Shown: positions 1-11,487 of the stretch, one piece after another
Position numbering within the stretch: the first letter of the stretch is position 1
Layout: each line of letters opens with the position of its first letter
NCBI GenBank assembly: GCA_030844895.1
Contig: CM061231.1
Coordinates: 83,982,706 to 84,046,705 of the forward strand
DNA length: 64,000 nucleotides
From: Ambrosia x helenae
Lineage: Eukaryota > Streptophyta > Magnoliopsida > Asterales > Asteraceae
Direction: 5' to 3'
Program-made: the position numbers and the translations under genes
The notes under the pieces: generated by a model
Databases searched by the model: none
Seen by the model: the letters and a program-made list of their open reading frames with translations, nothing else
Told to the model about the DNA's origin: nothing

Positions 1-740
1 TGTTCCACATTATGGTTTCTAATGTAGCATATTCCAAAATATGAACTTCATGGTTTTATGTTGAAGGATTCACCTTTTTTATGTAAACTAGTGATCTTGA
101 CAAAAAGATAACTTAGTTTCTTGGAAAGACATTACTTTTATTTTGTGAAAGCAGGTGTTTTACATACAGTGATGTGCTCATGTGTTGAAGGTTTCACAAC
201 TTTTGTCTTGTCATGTGTATAGATCTACCATATTTAAGTATGTTTAACCTATTATTTTCATAGCTTGACAACTTTGTGAAAATAATAATATTTCATGTCA
301 AAATATTACTTTTCTTGAAAACACATGGATTTTTGTAAGCTTTGTCATTATCAAACAACTTTCAACACTATGCCTTATGTTATTGAGTTTAGAAAACATA
401 TAAATTTTCTTATAAATTTTTCGGCCATGATGGATATATTTCCATATATGTTTCAGCCCTATGGGGGTGTAAACATATACTTTTACCATTAAAATAATGT
501 ATTTTATAGCATGAGTTCACTCACTTGTTTGATTAAGTTACAAGAGTAAACATACTAGTGAACAACTTTATATTTAAAAGACTATGTTGAAATAAAAACA
601 TAGGTTTAAGAAAACAATGTTATACATCCTAGTGCGTTGAGAAAAAAGAGGGAGTTAGGGGCCTTGTACAACTTGGTTATGCTCCTTGTACCCCTAATGA
701 TCCCTTGAAAGTTAATGTTTATTGTTAGTGACTTGTGTGT

Positions 741-806
741 GGGTTGTGGTTTGTGGTGGTGTGGTGGTCGAGTGGTGGTGATGGTGTGGCGGTGTTGTGG
801 TGGCCG
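741..806. repeat. GTG/GGT-rich simple sequence
   Basis: The plus strand is an imperfect run of GTG and GGT units within AT-rich surroundings, broken by short CGA and TGG steps. No gene is attached to it. It looks like ordinary low-complexity DNA. Confidence 0.6.
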
Positions 807-1510
807 AGAGAAAGGGAGGAAGAGGTGGAGGGGTTGTGTTAGTTGTTTGGTACACTAATCCTTCTAATCCTTGGCCCTTTATATAGAGATTTAAATTGGC
901 ATGGTATCATGACTTAGGAAAGGTGAACGGAAGCATCTTTCCGTTTTAGTGTAAGATCAAGTGAAACTGGATTTTGGCTTAGATTGTGGGCATGTTATGG
1001 AGTTGATGTGTGCGTGGTGCACCTTGGGAAGAGGGGGCAGAAATTAGAGGGTGTTTGGCAAGTTTAGGCTTAGTCAACTCACTTGGAATTGACATATGAT
1101 AATCATGTTTCTAACTAGATGTGGGACATTATAGGATTGATGGGGAAGATCAAGAATCTTTGGTGCATGGAAAGTGCAACTAACAAAGATGGTAAGTCAA
1201 TGTTTCTTGATCCATGTAGTGATAAAGCTAATTACCATTCCAGTGTAAAGTCTTAGGAATGTGGGGATAAGACATATGCATGAGTGTTAAGTGCAAGATC
1301 CAAAGATCTTACATATGTATCTATGTATGCATGGGTTAGTTATTTTTGGTAAGTCAATGTTTATGGAAGGAATAAGTAGAAAAGTGTATGGCTAATTGGG
1401 GTGGAATCTAAGTTACTTGAAGTGATGCTTCATTGATGTGTAAGAGTTTGATCTTTGAAAATCACAATGCACCCATGTGTGTATGTGTATGCCGTCGCAA
1501 ACATGTATGT

Positions 1511-1514
<4 letters not shown>

Positions 1515-1560
<46 letters not shown>
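1515..1560. repeat. (AT)n microsatellite
   Basis: About 23 uninterrupted AT dinucleotides, followed by a short T run. It is a typical plant dinucleotide microsatellite and is likely variable in length between individuals. Confidence 0.95.
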
Positions 1561-1563
<3 letters not shown>

Positions 1564-1985
1564 TGAACATTTTAAATCCATGTCTTGTACAAATATAGAT
1601 TCATATGTTATAATTAGAGGTTAAGTGTCCTTTGTACAAGTTTATGTTTCCTTACTAGTCGTTTTTGGATATAGTGTTCGGATAATCCTTGTATATGGAC
1701 ATTGTTTGTTTTTGTTCTTGATTGAATCACAATTGAAAAGTTATGTACCATTGTATGAGTTTCCAAAACTAGTGTTTTTGGCATGATCTCTCAATAGCTC
1801 ATGATAACTATTCGACTAGCTATGAAATTGTATTCCCTAGCATGCCAAATGCTAAACTGTAAGCTTCGAAATTGGTTTGCTGAGACCCTGTATGGCTCAA
1901 TTGTATTGAAATATGTAAAATGAAATGTCATGCACAATGTATACGTGTAGTCAAGTGTACGGATATGACCTTTGATTTCAACGTG

Positions 1986-2480
1986 TTCACATCAACTTTC
2001 CCATGAACGACCAACAACGAGTGTTCCATCTCGCGAAGGGTCTTCCCAAAGAATACGACACCTTATCACCTATACTAAACAACTCTTTACCTACTTGGGA
2101 AGATGCGATAGACCAACTCCCCTCTAAGGCCGGTCCTATCCAAACCTAAGATGCCGTCACCAAAAACCCCGCCATAGCGGCTGCCATACCACATCAAACT
2201 CATCCCCACAAAACAACTCCCCTTCCAACCATTCTAACCCACCGTCTCCAAACCCAGGCCCTCACTACCACCCTACGGCCGAAAACATCACTCGCTACCA
2301 CACCCACAGGTCCAATACACATCAAAATTACTGGCCCAACAACAACGAAAACTGAAGACCACAAACATACTATAACCGCAGCGAAAACAACCCACCCAAC
2401 ACAACTGCTATCGTTCCTTTACTTTGCCACCTCCATACCCGACACACTACCCTTAACTTTGCATACAAACCCTTATACCT
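1986..2480 (+). pseudogene. Copia A gag remnant
   Basis: The plus strand encodes a degenerate Ty1/Copia Gag piece. The segment at 2004-2150 reads as the conserved 'FHLAKGLPKEYDTL' type motif of plant Copia Gag, followed by a Pro/His/Asn-rich tail in shifting frames (about 2220-2460). Several stops and frameshifts break it and no zinc knuckle survives. Gag would form the cytoplasmic virus-like particle that packages retroelement RNA. It is the upstream half of the element that resumes at 17591 after the Copia B insertion. Confidence 0.7.
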
Positions 2481-2529
2481 TAAAAATATCCTTTTTATTC
2501 CCAATATTGTAAAAAAACGTCATATCTAT

Positions 2530-2692
2530 TCGACAGTTCAATATTGACAATTACACTACCATTGAATTTGACCCCTATGATATTTCTGTGAAGGATTTCA
2601 AGGATGACACGATCCTGAGTCGTCACAACAGTTCGAGTGACCTGTACTCGATCACCCCAAATGCTTCCACCACCAATTGTTTTGCTTCTGCC
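2530..2692 (+). pseudogene. Copia A protease to pre-integrase fragment, left of the insertion
   Basis: In one plus-strand frame this reads as the Copia stretch between protease and the GAG-pre-integrase domain: a 'SVKDFKDDT' type motif followed by a Ser-rich 'SSSDLYSIT' type motif. The frame runs up to position 2692 and stops exactly where the LTR of Copia B begins. The same protein resumes at about 17596, where a pre-integrase 'WHNRLGHP' type motif is found. When one 5-bp target copy is discounted the reading frame is continuous across the insertion, which shows the two pieces are one interrupted gene. Confidence 0.75.
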
Positions 2693-3226
2693 TGTGGAGG
2701 ATGGATTTGACAAAAAAAAGTTTAGATGATCATACAAATCTACTAATCTAGGTGCGGAATCCCTATATCAGCCTATATTAGTTACAATATGATAGTAATT
2801 GAATCAAAACACGCAATTCACCTTTTCAATATTCATTTCATTCATAAACAATGTTATAAACCTTACAATGAGTGTTTACAATGAAATAAACAAGTTTTAG
2901 ACATTTCTTAATAACCTAGAGAGAAATCAGATCGAACCAGACACACAAATGACTAAAAGTTAACTTTTAAACTAAATTTCCGCTTTATATAGACCTGCAC
3001 GTTCGCCCCCCCCCCCCCCCGATAGGGTTGAATGTGCAGGTACGACCCTTCAATAGGTTCGAACAAACACATGATGTGTCAGTCTTCTTCATTCGACCTG
3101 TATCTCTACCTTCGACATTCAATATCTACATTCGACCTCTTGAATTCCACTTTCGCCCCCACGTTTTCAACAAAACATGTTAGAATGTACAATCCAAAAG
3201 AATTAGTCGCAAAACGTGCATTAACA
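2693..3226 (-). repeat. 3' LTR of Copia B
   Basis: A 534-bp direct repeat of 17076-17590, with TG and CA ends. It differs from the right copy by scattered substitutions, a short extra segment near 2767-2780 and a C homopolymer (about 15 C at 3006-3020 against 6 C in the right copy). It contains several CATTCGACC/GGTTCGAA type motifs. In the element's own orientation it is the downstream LTR, where the transcript would end. Confidence 0.9.
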
Positions 3227-3240
3227 AACTCCTCCTCGAC
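3227..3240 (-). promoter_or_regulatory. Polypurine tract of Copia B
   Basis: Directly inside the 3' LTR the minus strand reads as a purine-rich run of GAGGAGGAG type. This is where the primer for plus-strand DNA synthesis is expected in an LTR retrotransposon. The position next to the LTR end supports the call; function was not tested. Confidence 0.65.
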
Positions 3241-4188
3241 TATTGCTTGGATTGTCTTCGCGCTTCGTCCACCTGCTTGTTCATCAGCTTGATTCGCAAT
3301 AACGTCTTCTGCTCTTTAGTCATAACTGGTTCGAAAGTTGGTTTTGATTTCTTCTTTTCTTTCTGTATCTTAACAAACTTTCCCATCTTCTTGTCATAAT
3401 CACATCCCGCATTGATAACCCAAGCGAAACACAAGCATACCACCTGTTGGTATTTAAGAGCTTGTTCGCTATCCTTCTCTTCACAGTAAATTGGGTTGTA
3501 ATACAACATAATGATATCTTCATGCGAACAGTTCATCAACCACATCGGATCAGAAAAATGAATCTTCTTAAACTCGTCTCTTTTATCCTTTAGCAAGATA
3601 CCACCACATGAATTCTTTTGAGAAATGTTGTGGAATCGGCATCAAAGGAATATGTTTCAATACGGTCAGTGGTTTATACTTTAATGTCACCTTGTTCATC
3701 CCAGTTATCGGATCAATCTTTTTGTGAAATATCCTTTTAGGATACTACAGAGTGAACACATCCCATCTTGTTCTGCTCTCTCTTGCCATACGATCTGTGA
3801 AATATCAAACTACGTCATTTTTTACAGTTGCTCCAGACAAAGTATGTCGGCAGATATCGCGAACAGCCCAGTAAGGTAGTGTCTTTATATCATGGAATCT
3901 GTTGAAATACAAAATTCCCTTCTCCCATTTCACAGCAACACACCTTAGCTGTCTCAAATATTTCCAACCGAGAGCTTTTCCTTTGAACATTTCGTTGTGA
4001 AACTTGTAGAAACCACCCTGAACTTCAGTCTTTGGTCGGTTGGCTTCTTTTTCTTTCAGTTTCCTTAACAAGCTTTTCAGATCATCAGATTGTTCAACGT
4101 TCGGTTTCTGATTTTCTGCATTCTTGAATACTTCACTAACAAATGTCTTGCTCTTCTCCTGTGCTAGTTTCTCAGCCTGATTCAACAT
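3240..4188 (-). pseudogene. Copia B extra ORF after pol, C-terminal part
   Basis: Minus-strand pieces read at 3805-4188 and 3240-3596 make the C-terminal third of the extra Sirevirus-type protein. The 3805-4188 piece begins in a Lys/Glu-rich helix and then carries an aromatic segment (GWKYLRQLRCVAVKW). The following bases (about 3600-3800) keep coding character but contain stops. The last piece is Lys-rich and ends at the polypurine tract. I see no clear transmembrane segment or fusion peptide, so calling it an envelope would be an inference from position only. Confidence 0.55.
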
Positions 4189-5343
4189 CTCTTCAGAAAA
4201 TTCAGGAAATGCATCATCCTGTTTATCTTTGAAGTACTCCGGATATTCTTCACTAGTAATATCCTCAATCTCAATGTCTTCAAATACCGGAGTATCTCTA
4301 TCATTAGAATGATTTCCAGCTTCTTTCTCAGAATATTTGGAATTTGATTGTCACTCATCAACTTTTCAAGAGATTTACCAACCTGTTTCGCCAAACCTTC
4401 AAGTATCTCTTTGGCTACGGCTGAAGAAACTTCACCGTCTTCCAGATCAGGATCATTGTATTCAAGTTCAAATCTCATATCATCAGATTCAATTTCTTAG
4501 TCAACATCTGACGATACAATTTCTTATCTTCATCTGATAAAGATCTAATCTTTTCATTCTAGAAAATACTTTCATCATCAGTATTACCACCAGGAGCTTT
4601 CGAGCTAGATTCTCCTGCATCTTTATCAGAATCTCTCTTTTCACATCGATATTTCTCTGTATCATCATCATCATCGTCATCATCAGCAGAACTCTTATCA
4701 TCAGAACCTTCTCCAGAACCATCTTTATCATCATCCTTCTTCTTCTCAGGAGCATCACCGGCATCCCGATCCAATTCTTCATCATCCTCCTCTTCTCCTT
4801 CTTCTTCTTCAGATTCAGATGGTTCGAAATCAACTTGTTCTTGTTCAGGTTCTTTATCTTCCTCTCCAGCTTTCAACTGTGGAGCTTTCGAATATAAATC
4901 ATCAATAAGTTTCCTTAAACTCTTATAGTCCTTTTCACTTGTTTATTCTCGAGTCTCAAAGCGATGTATCTTCTTGTGTTTCTTTGTTCATGAGTTGACA
5001 ACTTCTGATTTTCTTCTTGAAGTTGTTTAATTTTCTCTTCCAATTCTTCTTTACTCTCTTGAGAAGATTCAAAAATATCTAGCATCTTCTTATCATTCTT
5101 TCTCAATTGTTCGATCTCCTGTTGTTGCTGGTTAATCACTTTCATCATTTCAGCAAGCTTCTAGTTAACTGCATTCATCACATCACTCGATACAGTAACC
5201 TGTGGTGTTAAAGCCTCAGCAATAGGAGTTTTCTTCTTGAATTTATTCGTTACTCTTTCCAAGGCAACGTCAAAATCTGCAGTTGGATCAACAGTCTTTT
5301 CAGTAGCAGATTTTTTCATTTTCTTTGCTACCGGGGATGTCAC
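4182..5343 (-). pseudogene. Copia B extra ORF, coiled-coil and acidic middle part
   Basis: Minus-strand pieces at 5161-5343, 4915-5148, 4559-4876 and 4182-4478 follow each other with frameshifts. The 4915-5148 piece is a likely coiled coil, with Gln/Glu/Lys/Leu heptads. The 4559-4876 piece is extremely acidic, with runs of Asp and Glu mixed with Ser and Lys. Coiled-coil and acidic segments have been reported in the additional ORF of Sireviruses; its function is not established. The frames are broken at several places. Confidence 0.6.
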
Positions 5344-6784
5344 GGGTGTAGCAGATTTTGAACTACTAACTTCAAGAATTTTCTTTCCTGCAAGTAGAAT
5401 CTCAACTTCTTTCGCTCGTCTTTCTTTGGATTCTCTTTCTCATCTTTTTTAGACATCGTCTTGTATTTGGGCTTTTTCTGTTTCTCACCAACCATAGGAG
5501 ATCCACTGAAATCTTGTTCACCAATACCAAGACCCAGATCTATCTCATCAACAGCAATTGGGCTCTTCTGTCTTTGTTCCTCTATGGTTTTATTCAGACT
5601 TTCAGACTCATCAACCACAGTGGCCTTGGGCTTGGTTTGCTTCACAGTCTCTTCACCAGAATCCCATCTTTCATCTTCTTGAGTTTCCTCAGAATCGGCA
5701 GACTCTTCATCAACCAACATAGTTCCCTTTCTCGCCATGCTTTTCTTTCTTCTCATTGTTTTCTTTGGTGGTTCAACCTCATCTTCCTTTTCTTTACCCT
5801 CCCTTTGCCACTCTTAGCACCAACATTTATAACTTGGCATTTTCTCTTTGCTTCTGGATTAACATGAAACAAAGGATCATCATTGTCTGAGTTACTGTCA
5901 GCATTTCTAGCTTTGTCCTCACCCGGTTCCTCATATCCTGGATTAATCAAGTGTCCAAACAGGTTCTTATGAGGTGGTCTTTCATTCTTAGGAACCCCTT
6001 TGTAACCTTTCATCCTGATCAGCGTATTCAGATTCATGTGATCTTGAACTAGAATCTGAGTTGGATCTTTCTTCAGAGTAGTATACTTCAAATCGAAGAT
6101 CATCTGTAAGAATATGGGGTATAATAAGAACTTCTTTGACCTCAAACCTTTCAAAGAGAGCATGTGGTCAAATATAATTCCTGAAACATTAAATGGCTTG
6201 TTCAATGTCAAGGCAACTATCAACGAACTGATGCTCTTCCTCATAACATCATAGCCACCACTAACAGATCCAAAACAATGTATCATGACATGAGCTAGGT
6301 ACTTGAACTGCGGACACAACTTTCCATTGTGTAAGGATCCATCTGTTATCGGTCTGTTATACTTCATACAAAGAAAACACTTTCTCTGTTCAATCCAAGA
6401 TAAGCTTCTAGGATCTGTCAGTTAATCTCGCAATCTCTATGCTTCCCGAATATCGTTCTCAGTAACAATAGCAAGCTGTCCTTGAATGTTGATTACAATT
6501 GCAGTTAGATTTTCCCAGAAATCAATCTTCGCATTCTTCCAGAAGTCCACTTGATGGTCTTTGTAAATGATAGCTGGTGTAGCTAATGCATCAACGACTC
6601 TGCTTCTTCTCAGAAAATCAACAATTCCAGAGAATTCTGTGAGTTTCTTGACCTCGCCAAGGAATGCACAGCAGTTATGAGCTTCCTCAAATGGTAATTC
6701 CTCTTCTTTCTTCTTACCAGTGGCTTTTCCTGATGATCGATCCAGCTGGTATATCAGTATTCTATGGTTCTGCCATTTGGAATT
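5340..6784 (-). pseudogene. Copia B extra ORF, N-terminal part
   Basis: The N-terminal part is spread over minus-strand pieces 6437-6784, 5753-6367 and 5340-5756. The 204-codon piece (5753-6367) begins with a globular, Cys/Phe-containing region and ends in a basic Lys/Arg-rich stretch. The 5340-5756 piece is charged and Ser-rich. A splice-acceptor-like pyrimidine tract ending in TTTTTGCAG lies just before an ATG at 6776-6774, and that ATG frame meets a stop after four codons. The start is therefore probably at 6776, with an early frameshift. The product and partner are unknown. Confidence 0.55.
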
Positions 6785-6849
6785 CTGCAAAAACGAAACA
6801 TGAAAATTCATTAGAAACGGACAAAAGTTGCAAAATTGAATTTTGGTTT

Positions 6850-7690
6850 TGAAAATCCCACATTCGACCCATCGGGGAATGAATGAAGAAAATTTGAGGT
6901 TCGAATGTGAAAAATTTTGATTAAAATTGTTCATTCGACCTCAAAGCCACATTCGACCCTCTGAACAAGCCACATTCGACCAAAAGAGTCACATTCGACC
7001 CTTTATAACTAGTCGAACCTGACTGTTCATCTGACCAAATCTTCAAAACTCAATTCAGACCATCTTAACATGTAATTTTTATTTGTTTAGCATCTAATAT
7101 GGCCGATTAAACATTCTTAACAATCAATTGTTACAATTATTTAGTTTTAGATAGTTTTTAATAAAATCTAGGATTCGAAACACTTTTAATCATCAATCAA
7201 ACAATCTGGCTTGTAATTAGCCTAGATTTTTGTTTATTCCCCCCTAAAACTATCTATAGCTAAATCCTAATCAACAATTGTGTCTATAACAGTCATAAAT
7301 TGATCCAACAGTCAAGTCCAAGGGTTCGAACACAAAATCAACCAATCTGGCTTCGTTATCGGATCTACCTGTAAAACTAGTATGAAAATGATGAGAATGA
7401 AGTAGAGAACAAAGTTATAAGATCTAAAAATCACGAGCAATAAGGGTGGATTATCTCAGAAATTTGAAAAAGTTTTTGAATGAGGGTTCGAATGTGCAAA
7501 TAGGTATATATAGGCTCCCACATTCGACCATTAGGAGAGGGCAAATGTGAAACTATGTCTACATTCGACCCTACTGATAGGCTCGAAAGTAGATATAGGG
7601 TTCGAATGTACAATATAACACTTGAACACTCACATTCGACCAAAACTAAAAAGGTTCGAATGTACGAAAAATTCCACATTCGATCCACCG
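6850..7690. repeat. Cluster of CATTCGACC / GGTTCGAATG motifs upstream of the extra ORF
   Basis: About 16 copies of a short motif with a TTCGA core occur in two groups (6858-7020 and 7480-7690), in both orientations. The same motif recurs in both LTRs and in the gag leader. The region has no coding capacity. It lies between pol and the extra ORF, just upstream of the acceptor-like site at 6784. A role in RNA structure or transcription is possible but is inference. Confidence 0.75.
7236..7248 (-). promoter_or_regulatory. Internal polypurine-tract-like site
   Basis: On the minus strand the sequence reads TTTTAGGGGGGAATA. It resembles the purine tracts used to prime plus-strand DNA synthesis, and extra internal tracts have been described in Sireviruses. 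It sits in the noncoding gap between pol and the extra ORF. Function is inferred from sequence only. Confidence 0.4.
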
Positions 7691-8985
7691 AAGGGGCGAA
7701 TGAAGATTGAAATTTTTGAACATTTTACCAAATCTCAAAATAAAATCCCGTTCAATCTTTTTTCACACATTTTAAGCTTCAAACATTCATCATTTCTCAT
7801 TTGATAGTTACAAAACTCAAATTGGTTCATCAAGTTTCAGAAAATAACCATCAATCACCATCAGTTATCAAAATTAACGCAGAAATGTAAAATCTTTTTG
7901 GTTTTTCTGAAATTTATGCTAAAACACACCTAAAATCTTTTTGAGTTTTTGTATATTTTGAACATATGTAAAATGCAGAAATGTCAACATAAAACAGTAA
8001 TCAATTTGTGATTTCCGGTAAGAGGATCATATCAGTTTTTGAGAAATCTGATCACACCATTGATCTTTAGGGTTTATTATCATTAAAGACAATGTGTGAT
8101 CCAGAAACTGTTGATATTGTTATCCACATAAGCTTTCATGCAGACTGTTATGCAGTGCTTGATACGGCTATTTATATTATAAACAATATTGTCTGTGGTT
8201 CCCACGCACATGACATACTCCCGTATCAAGGAATAGTTGCACAAAGACTAATTGTAACGCGTGATTATGCTTTCGTTATCTGTAATTTACAAGGTATTGA
8301 GGCACAGAGGTGTACAGGTCAGCAAATTAATGCTACAAAGTAACTTGTGCACTCTACCAGGTTGAGGGCTTATATCAATCACGATTTGCATCAATGATTA
8401 GATACGATGCATTAGATGATCTTTGATTATCATCATACATTGAAAGTTCCTCAATTCGGTAACTTCAGGTTTTGGCTCTAAAGCTATAAGGATACCATGT
8501 CTGATCTAGGTCTGTAAAAACTTACGACAGAAGATCAGATAGGCTATGCCCAGATAACTAATAACATAGCGACCCGAAACCTCCGAATTTTGTACAAAAA
8601 TCCTATCAAATGAAATTACGGTACTAAGACCATATGCCCATGACGTGTTCATCCACATAACAATTCGTTTGATATGTATGTATCCAACACGCAATAATAG
8701 GTCTACGAAGCCTACCAGCATATCACATAGACTCAACACACGACTTATATAACATTTCAAATCTTTAGCATGTGTCAGATCTACACTGATGTACTATCAT
8801 CTCCTCTTTTAATCCTGGAAAATCATTTTGGGGTTTTCTAATTTTTATGGCTTTTTGGATTTTTCAATGTTTTTGGTTTTTCTGAATAAAGACTCCCCCT
8901 AAAATGTAAAACATATTTTTGGGTTTTTGAAATTTTTCTGAAAAACAATAAAACTGAAACTAAAGATGATAAACCGAGGTGATGA
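7691..8985. other. Noncoding spacer of Copia B between pol and the extra ORF
   Basis: No recognisable protein is encoded here. The part at 8820-8960 is rich in T and in short TTTTGG and TTTTTC words, which read as an A-rich track in the element's transcript. An open frame at 8092-8343 has no similarity I recognise and is probably chance. A purine tract at 8890-8904 is listed separately. Confidence 0.6.
8890..8904 (-). promoter_or_regulatory. Second internal polypurine-tract-like site
   Basis: The minus strand reads TTTTAGGGGGAGTC about 90 bp after the end of pol. Purine tracts of this form just downstream of pol are known from Sireviruses. Together with the site near 7240 it suggests multiple plus-strand priming sites. 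No test is possible from sequence alone. Confidence 0.5.
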
Positions 8986-11088
8986 TCAGTCTTGTTTTTC
9001 TTTTATACCATTAGTTTTTAATAAAAATTCGAATCGAGATCTATCGAAAGCTTTGGTAAAAAGATCAGCACGTTGGTAATCAGTGTGGATTTTGACCATA
9101 TCAATCAACTCTTTGGCATAGCAATCATGGATAAAATGATACTTAATCCGGATATGCTTTGCTTTTGAGTGATTGACATTGTCTTTAGTTAATGCAATTG
9201 CGGCTTCGTTGTCACAATGAATAGGGGTTTTTATAAATTGCAAACCGTAATCAACCATCTGCTGCTGAATTCACAGAACCTGTGAGCAACAACTCGAGGC
9301 TTCCACATATTCTGCTTCGTAAGTAGATAGTGCGACTGCTGTCTGCTTCTTACATTGCTAGGTCACAAGCCTGCTCCCCAAGAATTGACATCCAGCCGTT
9401 GTGGATTTACTATCTTTGTCACAACCGCCCCAATCTGCATCACTAAAAGCAATAGAGTCAAAATTATCATTATCAGGGTACCATAATCCTCTTGACGGAC
9501 AACCCTTCAGATATCGTAGGATCCGTTTGACAGCTGCAAGATGACTTTGTTTCGGCTTCGACTGGAATCATGCGCAGAGACATGTAGCGAACATTATGTC
9601 TGGTCTAGATGCTGTGAGATACATCAGAGATCCGATGATTGCTCTGTATGTGAAAGGATCTGTCAGCCCCCCCTTAGCATCAACTCCAATCCCGTGATTA
9701 GGTTGTATCTAGGTATCCATCGGCTTCGAATCTTCCATCTGGAACCGGCTCAAGACTTCATATACGTATTTGGTTTGGTGAATAAAGAGGCCCGTTGGTC
9801 TTTGGTCCACCTGCAAGCCGAGGAAAAACTACATTTCTCCCATCGCACTCATCTCGAACTTTTCCTGCATAACTTTTTCAAATTCTCTGCACAGAAGTTC
9901 GTTAGTAGATCCAAAAATAATATCATCAACATATATTTGTACAAGAAGCAAGTCATCCTTTGTTCTTTTGGTGAACAAAGTACAGTCTACCAAACCGCGT
10001 TTGAATCCTTGGGACAGTAGGTATGTGCTAAGCTCCTCATACCATTGGCGTGGAGCTTGGTGCAACCCATAGAGTGCTTTGTTGAGAACATAGACCATAT
10101 CCCGGCGGATAGGATCTTCAAAGCCTGGAGGTTGACCGACGTATACCTCTTCCTTGACCACACCGTATAGAAACATACTCTTGACATCCATTTGGTACAC
10201 CTTGAATTTCTTGTACGAGGCAAACGCTAGAAACATACGAATAGCTTCTAAACGTGCCACAGGTGCATAGATCTCATTGTAGTCAATTCCTTCAACTTGA
10301 TGAAAACCTTGAACTACCAATCGAGCTTTGTTTCTCACGATTACGCCTCTGTCATCCTTTTTGCATTTAAAAACCCATTTGGTTCCAATTTTCTTCCTTC
10401 TCGGAGGTAAATCTGTAAGTGTCCAAACACCCAGTTTCTGAAACTGCAATAACTCTTCATGCATCGCCTCAACCCAAGCATCATCCAATAGAGCGTCTTT
10501 GTATGTCCGCGGCTCCACCTGCGAAACATAACTAGCAAAGGACCAGTCATTCTGACAACCAGATTTCTGAATTTTTGCATATAAAGCTAAAGCGCCAAGA
10601 TTTTCAAGTGAGTTTGCACTATGAAGTTGCCCTCTAGTCATAACGGTGCTTCCAGGATCACCAATCACTTGCTCGAGCGGGTGAATACGATGAATCCGAG
10701 ATTCCAGATGATCAGGTACTTGAACTCCCGTTTGAGTAGTCAAATTCTCTGCCGAATCCAGATCATTACTCATGTTAGACGATGAAGCAACATCTAGATT
10801 TGGGTTAACTAGTGGTGTCTCTGTTGCCTGATCTAGAATAGCTTCACTTGTGACATCATCATCATCTTCTGATTCTGATGAATTTAAAGTAGTTGAAGCT
10901 TCCTGGAAAACCTCTTCTTCAGCTGCAAGAACATTGGTATCATTAGAAGCTGCTGGAGGAGTTACGGTGATCGGACGCACCAACGGTGAAGTCATTACGT
11001 TTTCACACTCGTAATAAAGTCTTAATACAGCCTCTTCAACCAAGTTATCTAGATTGAATGATTCAAAGAAGTGTTTGTAATCAAACAT
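8986..11088 (-). pseudogene. Copia B reverse transcriptase and RNase H
   Basis: The main 419-codon piece (9829-11088) starts with an acidic Ser-rich linker. It then carries the Copia RT domain: a 'GTKWVFKCKKDDRG' type motif, a 'DVKSMFLYG' type motif and the catalytic motif YVDDIIFGS, which is intact. RNase H is recognisable at 8986-9258 (HCDNEAAIALTKD, HIRIKYHFI) after a badly broken stretch at 9260-9830. The enzyme would copy the RNA genome into DNA inside the particle. Frameshifts between RT and RNase H, and stops around them, make it non-functional. Confidence 0.9.
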
Positions 11089-11157
11089 CCAATCTGGACC
11101 GCTACCCTGTACATTCTGAGTATATCGTTGAACTTCAACATTGGTCCACTCCTCTAC

Positions 11158-11487
11158 CTAACGAGTTCGTTTGTTGAATACCCATTTGAGCGGGGTTGCA
11201 TATCCAACAAAGAATTCCTCTTCAGCTTTTGGTGCGAACTTCTCAGACAGATTTAGCATAGTACAAGGTATTCCAAACGGTTCTAGATACTCCAAATTCG
11301 GCTTACGTCTATTCAACAGATCATAAGAAGTTTTGCCAAACTTCTTCACTGTAAACACACGATTTAATGTGTAACAAGTTGCGTATATAGCTTCATTCCA
11401 AAACATTACGGGAAGGTTAGAATCTGCAAGCATTGTTCTCACCGTCTCAATTAGAGTCCTGTTTTTCCTTTCTGCGACACCGTTCTG
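11158..11487 (-). pseudogene. Copia B integrase, C-terminal part
   Basis: This piece continues the integrase core after an in-frame stop at 11487-11485. It holds a 'NLPVMFWNEAIYATCYTLNR' type motif and the following region up to the link with RT. The stop codon is a single-base change in the conserved segment before the catalytic Glu region. A frame break near 11150 separates it from the RT frame. It is part of one gag-pol polyprotein in the intact family. Confidence 0.85.

Larger units (their letters stand above)
1..1985. other. AT-rich unassigned region, probably degraded transposon DNA
   Basis: No coding region with a recognisable domain is visible on either strand; the open frames here are short and low in complexity. 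The stretch holds a GTG-rich patch near 741-806 and an AT microsatellite near 1515-1560. It lies just upstream of the gag remnant of Copia A, so part of it could be that element's leader or 5' LTR, but I found no second copy in the window to confirm this. I cannot assign it further. Confidence 0.4.

Noticed and set aside
5514..5867. Plus-strand frame of 117 codons antisense to the extra ORF
   Set aside because: It is the complement of a charged, Ser-rich coding piece on the minus strand; the residues mirror that composition.
3240..6784. True envelope gene with fusion and membrane segments
   Set aside because: The region is coding in character, but I see no signal peptide, no fusion peptide and no clear transmembrane anchor; it is listed as an extra ORF of unknown role.
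8092..8343. Open frame of 83 codons on the plus strand in the Copia B spacer
   Set aside because: It runs antisense to the element, shows no domain and lies in a noncoding spacer; a chance frame is more likely.
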